The notes: generated from the sequence alone by a model not told the origin. A DNA stretch of 64,000 nucleotides from Thermocrinis sp. (GCA_020833645.1 JAJHRQ010000001.1:124001-188000), one strand, 5' to 3'; shown: positions 17,899 to 27,185, numbered from the stretch's first letter. Numbers and translations: made by a program.

Positions 17899-18533
17899 TC
17901 GAGGTTTGTAATGGCTATGAGAACATGCAAAAAGATTATGAAAACTTCCTGCGGGTTGAAGAGGGTAGAGGGCCTTTTTTTAGGATTTACCTTTGGAAGA
18001 AACCTGTAATCAGCTTGGGATTTCACCAAGAACCAAGGGATTTTCCTGTGGATGTAGTGAAGAGACCTACCGGTGGTGGCGCCCTTTTGCATGGATGGGA
18101 CATCTCCTTCTCAATGGTGGACGTAAAGGAAATGTGGGGCAAAAGCCCAAAGAAGATCTATCTCAGGCTTATGGAACTTTTAAAGGAGAGCCTTGAGCGT
18201 TTAGGTCTTTCCCTTGAGCTTTCCAACTACGGAGGCTCTTACAGGGAATACTTTTGCCTATTCCAGCCTACCTTTGGGGAGATAACATACAAGGGAAAAA
18301 AGTTGGTAGCCTGCGCTATGAGGATGGGAAAAGGGGGTTTTTTGCTCCACGGGAGCCTTTTCTGGACTCTGGACTATCTCAGGGCTGAGCAAATAATGGG
18401 TATCCCAAGTGAAAGGCTCAGGGATAGGATGGTCACCTTTGAGGAGCTATCAGTATCTTGGGAGGAACTCCTGAAGGCTGTTGAGGATTTTTTCACAAGG
18501 GTTATGCTCTGCAAAGCGAGTTATAGCCTTTGA
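17895..18533 (+). CDS. Lipoate-protein ligase/octanoyltransferase family (LplA/LipM-like)
   Basis: Belongs to the biotin/lipoate attachment superfamily. The substrate-loop motif is KRPTGGGALLHGWDISFS near residue 58, followed by EITYKGKKLVACAMRMGKGG with the lysine that contacts the acyl group, and LLHGSLFW. It would attach octanoate or lipoate to carrier proteins such as lipoyl domains or the glycine-cleavage H protein; ligase versus octanoyltransferase cannot be settled. The bioB-to-lplA coupling pairs two sulfur-cofactor genes. The 3' 84 bases overlap the end of murG on the opposite strand. Confidence 0.8.
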   Translation: MIEVCNGYENMQKDYENFLRVEEGRGPFFRIYLWKKPVISLGFHQEPRDFPVDVVKRPTGGGALLHGWDISFSMVDVKEMWGKSPKKIYLRLMELLKESLERLGLSLELSNYGGSYREYFCLFQPTFGEITYKGKKLVACAMRMGKGGFLLHGSLFWTLDYLRAEQIMGIPSERLRDRMVTFEELSVSWEELLKAVEDFFTRVMLCKASYSL

Positions 18534-19508
18534 AAATTCCTCTCTGTTGGAAAGGATCTTTTCCAAAAGCTTTAGAACAGTGTTAAGCTCAGCTTCCTCT
18601 TGCCTTATAACCAATCCACCTCCAAGCTCTTCTATCTCCTTGGCGTTGTAATACTGATGATCTCTGATTGCATGAGGGAAAGGGACAAACAGGGCAGGAA
18701 CTCCGTAGAGGGAGAGCTCAGCTATGGTGCTGGCACCCGCCCTGCACAAGGCTAGATCGCAAGCCCTGTATATCAAGCCCATGTTTTCGGTAAAAGGTAG
18801 GACTAAGACGGGCATGTCTTTGTAGGCATCTTTGAACCTTTCGTAATCCCTCTCTCCTGTTATATGCACACCTTGAAAACCCGTCCTTTTAAATATCTCA
18901 TAGGCTAAGTTGTTTAGAAAGACTGCACCCTGACTGCCACCCATCACCAAGAGGGTTGGCTTGTCAGAAAGGTTTAACAACGCCCTTGCCTGTTCTTTGG
19001 AGAGCTTTAGCCCGTCTATTAAAGCCTTCCTCACTGGCAAGCCCGTTTTTACAACCTTTTCCTTTGGGAAAAACTTTTTGGAGTATTCAAAGGATACAAA
19101 CACCCTTTTGGCAAACCTGCTGAGGAGTTGATTGGTAGTGCTTGGGATAGAGTTCTGCTCGTGAAGAAAGAGGGGAGTTCCTCTTAGCACAGAGGCAAGA
19201 CCAAGGGGAAGGCTCGCATAGCCACCAAAGATAATGCTAACATCCTTCCTTTCAAGCCTTGGTACAAGAGACAAAGAAGAGGAAAAAATACTATAAAGGG
19301 ACCTTAACTTTTCTACAGGGGACCTTCCAAAAAAAGGATAGACCTTTAAAAATTTTCCCTCCACCGGCAGTAAATGGCTAAGCTTTCTTTCTATACCCCT
19401 CTCCGCACCTATGAACTTACAGGGAATTTCCCTCTCCAAAAGGCACTCTATTAGAGCCAACGCTGGAAAAAAGTGCCCTCCTGTGCCACCGCCTGCAACG
19501 TAAAGCAT
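18450..19508 (-). CDS. murG: UDP-GlcNAc:lipid I N-acetylglucosaminyltransferase MurG
   Basis: Makes lipid II at the inner membrane. The start LYVAGGGTGGHFFPALAL contains the first glycine-rich loop; FGGYASLPLGLAS and LHEQNSIPSTTNQLLSRFA follow; the GT-B C-terminal domain has LLVMGGSQGAVFLN and RAGASTIAELSLYGVPALFVPFPHA (quoted in part). At 352 residues it is normal. It ends the long minus-strand run that begins at the inositol synthase. The C-terminal codons overlap the lipoate-ligase gene. Confidence 0.96.
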   Translation of the reverse strand: MLYVAGGGTGGHFFPALALIECLLEREIPCKFIGAERGIERKLSHLLPVEGKFLKVYPFFGRSPVEKLRSLYSIFSSSLSLVPRLERKDVSIIFGGYASLPLGLASVLRGTPLFLHEQNSIPSTTNQLLSRFAKRVFVSFEYSKKFFPKEKVVKTGLPVRKALIDGLKLSKEQARALLNLSDKPTLLVMGGSQGAVFLNNLAYEIFKRTGFQGVHITGERDYERFKDAYKDMPVLVLPFTENMGLIYRACDLALCRAGASTIAELSLYGVPALFVPFPHAIRDHQYYNAKEIEELGGGLVIRQEEAELNTVLKLLEKILSNREEFSKAITRFAEHNPCEKILNSLQEFLPRY

Positions 19509-19509
19509 T

Positions 19510-20220
19510 TCAAAAAGAATACCACACCAAGCCTAAGTATTCCCTTAGGGCCTTGTAGCTGTCTGCAAAGACGCCCATTTTTGGTAAAAGACTGTAAAGA
19601 TTATACTTCATATCCCTCTTAAAATCGGTAGGGTATGGAACCACCTCCAAGCCAGCCCTTTGAAAGGCAAGCACAGCCCTTCTCATATGGTAAGCTGAAG
19701 TTACCAATACTACCCTTCTACATCCCAGCCTTTCGCAGAGCTTTTTTACCTCTTGGGCGTTCTCTTCTGTGTCTTTGCTATTCACTTCCGTGTGGATTTT
19801 ACCTTTATCCACACCTAAGGTTAAGAGGAGTCCCTTCATGGTCTCCGCCTCGGGCAAGGCACCAATGGAGGCACCTCCCGAAAGTATGATGGGAAGGTCT
19901 GTCTGTTTGTGAAGCACAAAGCCCGTAAGCAGTCTCTTTGTGGAGTCTTCTTTGAGGATGCCCGTGTTGTAGGCACCACCACCTAATATTACTATGGCGT
20001 CTCCCTCCGGTTTGGAGGGCACAGGGTATGCCTCCTCCAAAGGTTTATAAAGCACATCCTTTATGGGCTCTATTGAAAGTAGATAGACGAAAAGGGCAAA
20101 GGAAAAGGCAATAAGTTTTGCGAGCTTTCTCTTGGTTAAAATACCAAGGAGCACAAAAGCTATTACCAAAAGCCCGGGTGGAAGGATAAAGTAAGCAATC
20201 AGCTTTTTCAAAAAGAACAT
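19510..20220 (-). CDS. DUF218 (ElyC/SanA/YdcF-type) envelope protein
   Basis: Two membrane segments near the start (about residues 7-27 and 32-50) precede a DUF218 domain with the motifs AIVILGGGAYNTG, LSGGASIGALPEAETM, DTEENAQEV and VTSAYHMRRAVLAF. ElyC and SanA relatives affect lipid-carrier use and envelope integrity, and the position directly before murG fits a murein or envelope role. No substrate is known from sequence. Confidence 0.78.
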   Translation of the reverse strand: MFFLKKLIAYFILPPGLLVIAFVLLGILTKRKLAKLIAFSFALFVYLLSIEPIKDVLYKPLEEAYPVPSKPEGDAIVILGGGAYNTGILKEDSTKRLLTGFVLHKQTDLPIILSGGASIGALPEAETMKGLLLTLGVDKGKIHTEVNSKDTEENAQEVKKLCERLGCRRVVLVTSAYHMRRAVLAFQRAGLEVVPYPTDFKRDMKYNLYSLLPKMGVFADSYKALREYLGLVWYSF

Positions 20221-20615
20221 CAGGGTCTTCTTCTGGTGGCAATGAGCACTTCTTCCACCTGCTTAGCCTTTGCTATGTCCATCAGAGAAACCACAAACTT
20301 GTGGGCGGTATCCTCGTCTGCTTCTATTATCAGTCTTTTTGGCTTTTTTTCTTCAAACACTCCTGCCAACTCTTCTAAAGTAGCCCCTTTACCTTCGTAA
20401 AGATATTCTCCATTTTTCAGAACTTGAACCCTAAGCACTTGCGTGATCTGTCCCTTTTCGCCTTCTTTGGCAAAGGGAAGTTTAACCGCCAACAGGGTTA
20501 TAGGAGACTGAAAGGCAAGCACCGCCAAAAAGAGGAAGACCGCCAAAAGGGTATCCACCAACGGAACCACATCTATGTATGCCCTCTCATCAAAGCTTAG
20601 CCTACGCCTCCTCAC
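20220..20615 (-). CDS. tolR: TolR/ExbD-family biopolymer transport protein
   Basis: 131 residues: a cytoplasmic start RRRRLSFDERAYIDVVPLVD, a single membrane helix with the conserved Asp (VDTLLAVFLFLAVLAF), then a periplasmic domain. It works with the TolQ-like protein encoded just upstream as a proton-driven motor that energises the outer membrane. It overlaps both neighbours by one to four bases. TolR versus ExbD is undecided; no tolA, tolB, pal or tonB is present here. Confidence 0.85.
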   Translation of the reverse strand: MRRRRLSFDERAYIDVVPLVDTLLAVFLFLAVLAFQSPITLLAVKLPFAKEGEKGQITQVLRVQVLKNGEYLYEGKGATLEELAGVFEEKKPKRLIIEADEDTAHKFVVSLMDIAKAKQVEEVLIATRRRP

Positions 20616-21229
20616 GGTAATAACCTCACAAACTCCAACAGTTCCTCCTCCAAGCGGTTCAGAAGGTTACTTCCCCATATTCTAAAGACCCAATAGAAGA
20701 AGAGGGCTGGAATGGCAACTGCTAAACCCGTCGCCGCAGCCACCAAGGCTTCACCGATGCCCGACGCAAGAAGGTTCAGGGCAGTTTCAGACTGGTTTAT
20801 GGAAAAGGCGTTGAAGACCTTTATGAGCCCCGTAATAGTTCCAAAAAGACCAATCAAAGGAGAAAGACTAGCAATCGTTGAAAGAAGGGCTAAGTTCTTT
20901 TCCACCTTTGGCACCAAAAGGTCAATCTCTGTTCTCAGAGCTTCTGTTAGCCCGTTCTTGGGAACCTTTCCACTTTTGAAGTCCTCCAAAACCCGCAAAA
21001 GGGCTTTGCTTCCCAGGGATGTGTCTAAGGAAAGCAGTTTGATTGCACCTTCAAGGTCTCCGTTCCTCAGCAAACTTTTTGCCTCTTTTAGATTCTTTGA
21101 AAGAAAGTTTGAGGAGCGTAGGTTTATTAACCTTTCTATGGCTACAGCCCAGGAAACCACAGAAAGGAAAAGCAAAGGATATATAGCCAATCCGCCCGTC
21201 TTTAAAAGGGCAAATACTCCCTCCATCAT
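20612..21229 (-). CDS. tolQ: TolQ/ExbB-family proton channel protein
   Basis: 205 residues with three membrane segments: near 15-33 (AIYPLLFLSVVSWAVAIERL), 110-135 (LALLSTIASLSPLIGLFGTI) and 150-180 (SGIGEALVAAATGLAVAIPA). The second and third helices carry the TolQ/MotA signature GTITGLIKVF and GEALVAAATGLAVAIPAL. It forms the channel around TolR. Of the start codons, the second Met is equally good. Confidence 0.88.
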   Translation of the reverse strand: MMEGVFALLKTGGLAIYPLLFLSVVSWAVAIERLINLRSSNFLSKNLKEAKSLLRNGDLEGAIKLLSLDTSLGSKALLRVLEDFKSGKVPKNGLTEALRTEIDLLVPKVEKNLALLSTIASLSPLIGLFGTITGLIKVFNAFSINQSETALNLLASGIGEALVAAATGLAVAIPALFFYWVFRIWGSNLLNRLEEELLEFVRLLP

Positions 21230-23766
21230 CGCACCTCACATTTTGGAAGTTCTCTTCTCAACCTTTCAATTTTAACCCTTTCCTCCCGAGAAAGGCTATT
21301 AGCATCAACCCTTTCAAGAAAACAGCTGGCATCCCTTCTCAAACGTAGCTCTAAAAAGATTCGGACACCTTCCAATATGGCTGAGTTGTATACTTGGGCA
21401 CCTTTGTTGTTTAGGGATATATCCACAAGGTACTCGAGGGCTTCCCTTGGCTTTCCTTCCGCTTTTAAGAGTTTTGCCATTTCCAACTTGGCTTTGGCGG
21501 AGAGGTTAATATCTTGACTTTTTGTGAGGGCAGTCAAGATGTTTCTGTCCTTGGTATTCTCGTATATTTTCCATAAAGTGTTATCAAAGGAGGGACTTCT
21601 GTAGCCAAGGCTGATCAACTGGTTGGCGATGGCTCGGGCTTTGTCCCACCTTTTAATGTTTGCATAAATCTGCATTGCCCTCTCCTTATCTGACAGGTCT
21701 CCACCTTCCAATAGCTCTGCCATGCTTTGTTGATCTCCAACCTCTTCATATAGCTTTACAAGCTCCCTCCTCGCAATGGCAGATTCTTCGCTGTTTCCTT
21801 CTTTATACACCTTATAAAGTAGCACCGCCTTGTTTCTTCTATCCTCTTCAATAGACGCCAATTTTAGTAATGCTTTGTATTTTAAGGGTGAGTTTCCTTC
21901 AAAAAGCTCTATCAGGAGTTTTTCAGCTTCCCTCTTTTCTCCTCTCTTTATGAGCAGGTCTGCCAACTGATACTTTAGCTCCGGGGCATAGGGAGAGTTA
22001 GGTTCCTTTTGAAGATAGCTCTTTATAAGCATTTCTCTATTGCTTGGGGGCAATTCCCTCTCTTCCATTCCCAAGAGGGCAAGGGTTGCCTGACTTGCCA
22101 ATGGGTCCTCCGGAAAGTTCTTTAATATCTCCCAATAAACTTCCTTTGCGGAATCCACTTTCCCCAGGTTATACAAGGCATCTCCAGTTTTCATGAGCGC
22201 CCGTACACCAAAAGGACTATCCTTTGGAACTTTTTTAAAGTAATCTATAGACCTCTCATACTCACCTTCCATAAAATAGCTCAGCCCCAAAAGGTATAGT
22301 TCTTCGGCAGAACTTTCTGTAAGGAAGCTCCTTGCCAAGGAGGGTTTGCCCAAAAAGAGGGCAGACTTTGCCTTTAAAAGCCTTGCCTTTGGATGGTCTA
22401 TCCTTTTAAGAACTTTTAAAGCATCCTCGTATTTTTTAAGGTTATAGTAGCACAGTGCCCTGTGGTAGGGGTCCTCAAAGTAGCTTAGGGCTGAAAGCCA
22501 ATCCCCTTTTCTAAAAAAGCTCCAACCCAAGTATTCCTTATAGAGCTCCGGATAACGCTCCTTTACAGCCTTCAGTGGTTCCTCCATGGGCAAATTAGCC
22601 CAATAAGCACTTTCCAAAAGCCAGAGGTAATCTTCTCTATCCTTTTCCCTTTTGCCCTTCAAAAGGCTATAGGCGGTCTTGTAGTCGCCCATTCTAATGG
22701 CAGAATAGACTGCGTATTTTATGCTTTTAGCTTCAAGAAAGTTGGAAAGGGCAAGCTGATAGTCCCCTCTGTTGTATGCTATAATTCCCGCAAGCTCCAA
22801 AAAGCTGGGGTCCTTGGTTATGCTATATGTGATCCTCGCCAAAAGCACATCCCTTTGGGCTATTTGAGAGTAAAGGGAATTGGCGTATTCTCTGTTTATA
22901 GTCTCAAGGAGACTGGCATACTGATAAGCCCTATTGGTTTCCTTCTTCTGCAGGGCTATAAGCCCAAGGTAGTATAAGGCAACATCTCTGTAGGGTTTTG
23001 TGGGTTTTGAGTATTCAAGGAATACTCTTTCTGCCTCATCCAGCTTTCCTGTCTGAAAGAAAACAATAGCCCTTCTCAGAGTGGTGCTGTCTTTGTATTC
23101 TTCTCTAACCTTCCCTTTAACGAAGTCCAAAACATAATTGCAATAGTTTTTAAACACAACCTCCTGACAGTTGGGCTCCCTGTAGGTTTTTTTCTCCTTA
23201 ATCTCGTAAACAACACTCCACAGGGGGTTTTCGTTTTTAGGAACACTGCCCTTCAGCCCAAAGTTCAGGGCGTAATAGAGCTCGCAGGCAGAATCTCTGT
23301 ATCTATGGGGAATCCTACAGGAATTTTCAAAAAATTTGAGGGCTTCTGACCTTTGCCCTTTCTCAAGCTTCATAAGACCGAGCACATACTCCGCCATAGG
23401 TCTGTAGGGGGAGGACATTGTTAAAATTGAGCCAAGCTCCCTTTCTGCACTAAGAAAATCACCCTTGAGGTAGTAATCAACCCCAACTTTGTATGCGATG
23501 GCATCCTTGGGTTTTCCACAACTTAAACCATCTCCTTCCACCTTGGCGACCGGTATAAACTCCATCTCCTTTGGAGGTTCTAAAAGCCGTGGGGACAGAT
23601 CCATGGGCTCAGACCCTTTCAATGGAAGGTTCTGAGGGGGGCTCAGTTTGGGCTTTTCCTCCACCTCTTTGGCTACTATCTCCACCCGAAGGTCAAACTC
23701 CTTCTTTATCTGCGAGAAAGCTATTAGCAACAAAGATAGACTAAAGAGCGTGATGAGCCTGAACAT
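21226..23766 (-). CDS. Large exported TPR protein of the tol locus
   Basis: 846 residues. A hydrophobic start (LITLFSLSLLLIAFSQI) acts as a signal peptide or anchor, then a Pro/Glu-rich linker, then some twenty degenerate TPR-type helix pairs to the end. It is translationally coupled to tolQ downstream (four-base overlap), suggesting a periplasmic partner of the Tol motor, like the TPR protein CpoB/YbgF that joins Tol to murein synthesis but far larger. No enzyme motif is seen. Its first 26 bases overlap the end of pspA. Confidence 0.75.
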   Translation of the reverse strand: MFRLITLFSLSLLLIAFSQIKKEFDLRVEIVAKEVEEKPKLSPPQNLPLKGSEPMDLSPRLLEPPKEMEFIPVAKVEGDGLSCGKPKDAIAYKVGVDYYLKGDFLSAERELGSILTMSSPYRPMAEYVLGLMKLEKGQRSEALKFFENSCRIPHRYRDSACELYYALNFGLKGSVPKNENPLWSVVYEIKEKKTYREPNCQEVVFKNYCNYVLDFVKGKVREEYKDSTTLRRAIVFFQTGKLDEAERVFLEYSKPTKPYRDVALYYLGLIALQKKETNRAYQYASLLETINREYANSLYSQIAQRDVLLARITYSITKDPSFLELAGIIAYNRGDYQLALSNFLEAKSIKYAVYSAIRMGDYKTAYSLLKGKREKDREDYLWLLESAYWANLPMEEPLKAVKERYPELYKEYLGWSFFRKGDWLSALSYFEDPYHRALCYYNLKKYEDALKVLKRIDHPKARLLKAKSALFLGKPSLARSFLTESSAEELYLLGLSYFMEGEYERSIDYFKKVPKDSPFGVRALMKTGDALYNLGKVDSAKEVYWEILKNFPEDPLASQATLALLGMEERELPPSNREMLIKSYLQKEPNSPYAPELKYQLADLLIKRGEKREAEKLLIELFEGNSPLKYKALLKLASIEEDRRNKAVLLYKVYKEGNSEESAIARRELVKLYEEVGDQQSMAELLEGGDLSDKERAMQIYANIKRWDKARAIANQLISLGYRSPSFDNTLWKIYENTKDRNILTALTKSQDINLSAKAKLEMAKLLKAEGKPREALEYLVDISLNNKGAQVYNSAILEGVRIFLELRLRRDASCFLERVDANSLSREERVKIERLRRELPKCEVR

Positions 23767-24376
23767 ACCACTCTCCCAGGTGACAAGTTATGTTTAACTT
23801 TACTATAACATTTCTTTTTTCTTCCATACGCACCAAGCTATAACTGGCGTTATCACAGCCAAAAACCCAAAACTTTGAAAGGTCTATGTTCAAAAGTGCA
23901 CAGAGCATAGCCCTTATTGGAACTGTGTGGGAAACTATAGCCACCGTTTGTCCCCAGTGTTTTTCTCTTATAAACTCCAAAAAGTCCTTTACCCTTTTGA
24001 AAACATCCTCCAAAGATTCACCCCCTTCAAACTTTACCCGGTGCGGTTCCTCAAGCCACATTCTGAAATCCTCCGGAAATCTTTCCTTTACCTCCTCCAC
24101 AAGCATACCAGACCAAACCCCATGGTCTATCTCTATGATCCTTTTGTCCTCTATAATCTCTAACCCTTGCCTTTTGGCGATCTCTTGGGCAGTTTGATAG
24201 GTTCTCTTCAGGGGGGAAGAGTATATAACATCTATCTTTTCCTTCTCCAGAGCCCTACCCAAGAGCTCTGCCTGTTTTAGTCCGCGCTCAGAAAGCCCAG
24301 TGTCTAAAAGCCCCTGATACCTACCTATTGGGTTCCACTCGCTCTCTGCGTGCCGAATTATAAATAGCTTTACCAC
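23741..24376 (-). CDS. pspA: Metal-independent phosphoserine phosphatase (histidine phosphatase family)
   Basis: A 211-residue member of the phosphoglycerate-mutase-like histidine phosphatases. The phosphohistidine motif is FIIRHAESEWNPIGRYQGL at residue 5, the second catalytic His is in VAIVSHTVPIRAMLCALL, and it ends NITCHLGEWYVQAHHAL. It follows the H. thermophilus PspA subunit closely in length and in the motifs SGMLVEEV and FGCDNASYSLVRMEE, as I recall that protein; PspA replaces the usual HAD-type SerB in serine synthesis. It lies directly after a class V aminotransferase gene (seven-base overlap), which supports that pathway. Confidence 0.88.
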   Translation of the reverse strand: MVKLFIIRHAESEWNPIGRYQGLLDTGLSERGLKQAELLGRALEKEKIDVIYSSPLKRTYQTAQEIAKRQGLEIIEDKRIIEIDHGVWSGMLVEEVKERFPEDFRMWLEEPHRVKFEGGESLEDVFKRVKDFLEFIREKHWGQTVAIVSHTVPIRAMLCALLNIDLSKFWVFGCDNASYSLVRMEEKRNVIVKLNITCHLGEWYVQAHHAL

Positions 24377-25491
24377 AACCCGCCCTCTGTTAGCACCTCA
24401 GAGTAAGCCTTCACACCCTCACCCAGACCATCAAACAAGCCAAGCCTCTTTAACACCACCTCCAACATTCCCACCAGCATGAGCCCATCCTTTGGGTCCA
24501 CGCCCATATGGGATATCCTGAATATTTTACCCTTTAGCCCATCCTGCCCGCCGGCAACCCTCACTCCATACTTCAAAAGGAGCCTTCTTATGTCCTCTGC
24601 CATTGGGGAAAAAACTGAAGAAACTGAAATGGAGGGCTTTTCTGCAAAGGGCTTTAGTCCAAGCACCTCCACCGCCCTAAGTGTAGCCTTCGAGATCAGC
24701 CTGTGCCTGTTTTCTACCCTCTCCATACCCTCCTCCAAGAGCATGCTGAGGCTTTCCTTTAGGGCTAAGATCAGACTTATGGCGGGCGTCCAGGCGGTCT
24801 GTCCTTCCATCTGCTTTTTTAGCTCCTTCTTTACGCTAAAGTAAAAGGCACGGTCCTTTAGCCTTCTTTCTGCCCTTTGAGAAAACCAAAGCACAGAAAG
24901 TCCCGGAGGCAAAAGAAGGGCTTTTTGGGAGCCACCAACTAAAACATCAATGCCCCATTGGGAGGGCACGATCCTATACACACCCAAGGCGGTTATGGCG
25001 TCTGCTACCAGTAAAACCTCCCGATCCCTGCACAGTTCACCGATCTCCTTTGTGGGATGGTAGGCACCAGTGGAGGTCTCTGAAATTTGCAAAAGGACAC
25101 CCCTACAATCTGTATGCTTGTCCAGAAGCTTTTTCACTTCCTCCGGGTCGGCGGATTTACCCCATTCAACCTTATACTCTATAGGCTCCAAGCCCCAGTG
25201 TTTTGCCAGATGTAGCCATCTTTCCCCAAACTTTCCACCGTTTATTACCAGAACCTTTTCCCCCTGCTCAAAGAAGTTCAGGATGGCAGACTCCATGGCA
25301 CCGGTGCCCGAGCTGGCAAAGAACACAAAGTTTTCGGAGTCTTCCTCCAACAGCCTCTTAAAGAGCTCTCTGACCTCCAGAAAGCTCCTTTTGAACTCCT
25401 CCGTTCTGTGATGGATGATCTGCTCCCCTAAAACCTTCCTTACCCTCTCGGGAATTTCCACAGGACCGGGTGTAAAAAGCCTCTCCTTCAT
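24370..25491 (-). CDS. Class V PLP aminotransferase (serine/phosphoserine or alanine-glyoxylate type)
   Basis: A fold-type I enzyme that starts KERLFTPGPVEIPERVRKVL, the hallmark of alanine-glyoxylate and serine-pyruvate aminotransferases. ASSGTGAMESAILNF binds the cofactor phosphate, VADAITALG holds the Asp that contacts the PLP ring, and GSQKALLLPPG contains the Schiff-base lysine. Coupling to pspA suggests it makes phosphoserine or otherwise serves serine and glycine formation; the alternatives are alanine-glyoxylate aminotransferase and related activities. It overlaps the inositol-synthase stop by four bases. Confidence 0.85.
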   Translation of the reverse strand: MKERLFTPGPVEIPERVRKVLGEQIIHHRTEEFKRSFLEVRELFKRLLEEDSENFVFFASSGTGAMESAILNFFEQGEKVLVINGGKFGERWLHLAKHWGLEPIEYKVEWGKSADPEEVKKLLDKHTDCRGVLLQISETSTGAYHPTKEIGELCRDREVLLVADAITALGVYRIVPSQWGIDVLVGGSQKALLLPPGLSVLWFSQRAERRLKDRAFYFSVKKELKKQMEGQTAWTPAISLILALKESLSMLLEEGMERVENRHRLISKATLRAVEVLGLKPFAEKPSISVSSVFSPMAEDIRRLLLKYGVRVAGGQDGLKGKIFRISHMGVDPKDGLMLVGMLEVVLKRLGLFDGLGEGVKAYSEVLTEGGLW

Positions 25492-26594
25492 CTTTCCCTT
25501 TCTCCTCTTATGAACTCCTCCACCATCTTCTTTGCTTGCCAGTCAGGATATTGGATGGGTGGATGCTTCATGGTGTAGGCACTTATGGAATACAAAGGAC
25601 CGCCTATGCCCCTATCCCTCGCCAACTTACAGCACCTTATGGCATCTATCATAGAACCCGCACTGTTTGGCGAGTCCTCCACATCAAGCTTCAGCTCCAA
25701 GGATATGGGCACATCACCAAAAATCCTTCCCTCCAACCTTATGTAAGCGATCTTTCTATCCTTTAACCAGGGTACCCAGTCGGAAGGTCCTATGTGTATG
25801 TTTTGGTCTCCTATATCGTAAGGAAGTAAAGACTCTACTGCCTGAGTTTTTGAAACCTTCTTGGTTTTTAGCCTGCTCCTTTCTAGCATGTTCAAAAAGT
25901 CTGTGTTTCCACCAAAGTTTAGCTGGTATGTGCGGTCTATCTTTACGCCCCTGTCCAAAAATAACTGCACCAAGGTTCTGTGTACTATGGTTGCACCCAC
26001 CTGGGACTTTATATCATCTCCCACCACTGGTATGCCTTCACTTTCAAACTTCTTTGCCCACTCTGGGTCAGAGACTATAAAGGTAGGCATACCGTTTATA
26101 AAAGAGACGCCCGCCTTCAGGCACGCGGTAGCGTAAAACCTCGCAGCCTCCTCTGAGCCTACAGGCAGATAATTTATAAGTATTTCTGCACCGGTATCCT
26201 TTAGCACTTTAACCACATCCTCCAGTTCGTCTTCTTTTTCATCTGCAAGCACAAAGGTCCTGTCGGGTGGGTAATTCTTCATATGCTCCGCAAAGCCATC
26301 CAAGACCTTTCCCATGCGCACCTTTACACCAGTCTTTGGCACGTTTGGTTCAAAAATTGTTGTACAGTTTGGTGGAGAAAAAATTGCCTCTGAGAGGTCT
26401 TTGCCTACCTTTCTTGCGTCTATGTCCCACGCAGCCACCACTTCAATATCCCAAGGTTTGTACCCTCCTACGTCCTCAAACATTAAACCACTGACCCCCT
26501 GACCTTGATTTCTTTGGTAGTAATAGATACCCTGAATCAAAGCACTTGCGCAGTTGCCCACACCCACTATTGCCACTTTGATTTTTTTACCCAT
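25488..26594 (-). CDS. ino1: myo-Inositol-1-phosphate synthase
   Basis: An NAD-dependent enzyme that converts glucose 6-phosphate to inositol phosphate. It shows the Rossmann start KVAIVGVGNCASALIQGIYY, the bacterial/archaeal-type VVAAWDIDARKVGKDL, GDDIKSQVGATIVHRTL near residue 190, and QLNFGGNTDFLNMLERSRLK. The 368 residues match the short prokaryotic class. Inositol phosphate can go into phosphatidylinositol-type lipids, known from Aquificales, or into thermoprotective solutes. A TATAAT stands upstream at the end of the broken PsiE-like gene, and GGAGG precedes the ATG. Confidence 0.93.
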   Translation of the reverse strand: MGKKIKVAIVGVGNCASALIQGIYYYQRNQGQGVSGLMFEDVGGYKPWDIEVVAAWDIDARKVGKDLSEAIFSPPNCTTIFEPNVPKTGVKVRMGKVLDGFAEHMKNYPPDRTFVLADEKEDELEDVVKVLKDTGAEILINYLPVGSEEAARFYATACLKAGVSFINGMPTFIVSDPEWAKKFESEGIPVVGDDIKSQVGATIVHRTLVQLFLDRGVKIDRTYQLNFGGNTDFLNMLERSRLKTKKVSKTQAVESLLPYDIGDQNIHIGPSDWVPWLKDRKIAYIRLEGRIFGDVPISLELKLDVEDSPNSAGSMIDAIRCCKLARDRGIGGPLYSISAYTMKHPPIQYPDWQAKKMVEEFIRGERER

Positions 26595-26635
26595 TCCAAA
26601 CCTCCAAGAAGCTTAAATAACTATTATACGAAGAC

Positions 26636-27073
26636 CTAACCCTTTGGTGCCCTATAAAATAAGCCTAACGCCCTCGCAGCTATGAGGGACGCGATCCCAA
26701 AGGACCAAAAGAATATATCCATTCCAGAAAGCTTTCCCTCAAATAGATGTAGCATAAACTCCCTTATAACAAAGGCTATTAGGACTTCTAATAGTATATC
26801 CACCCTAACCCTTTAGTGTTCAAAGAAGCCTATAAGAGCCCTTAAAAGCCCAAGAACTATAATCCAGGAGAGCAAGTCGGTAATCCAGGAGAGCACGTCG
26901 GTAACCAGCTCTTCAAAACCCAATCTGACCGTAGCTTCCGTGACGGTAAGACCAAGCTCCGAAACCGTCCTGAATATACCTACGAAGAGCCCAATTATGA
27001 GAGTTATTATGGTTATGTTAAAGGCCAGTCTAACAAACTGCTTGTATAGTTTAGATATGGTGTCCTGGAACAT
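26636..27073 (-). pseudogene. PsiE-family membrane protein split by an in-frame TAA
   Basis: The ORF track shows only the first 86 residues, ending GFFEH-TAA. The same frame continues RVRVDILLEVLIAFVIREFM and on to GLFYRAPKG, giving 145 codons with four membrane segments, the size and layout of PsiE-type proteins (typically HxxPVRVILEVALIAVARE at this point). I infer one gene with a nonsense codon; a second start at GTG nine bases after the TAA could still make the 55-residue tail separately. Inside the first part, a 21-base unit is repeated in tandem with one mismatch (26860-26880 and 26881-26901), encoding two copies of L-SWI-D. The function of PsiE-like proteins is unknown. Confidence 0.6.
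26860..26901. repeat. 21-bp tandem duplication inside the PsiE-like gene
   Basis: TAATCCAGGAGAGCAAGTCGG is followed at once by the same 21 bases with one change (A to C). Being seven codons long, it keeps the frame and lengthens a membrane segment. One mismatch in 21 means the duplication is fairly recent or under selection. Confidence 0.9.
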
Positions 27074-27185
27074 TTCCTACTTTTATTTTAATGTTTTAAT
27101 GTAGAAAATACATTGGGTGAGAAATTACCCTTCCAGCCTTTCTGAACTCCTCCCACAAGGGTATATTTTCCTTATCTTATTTTTT

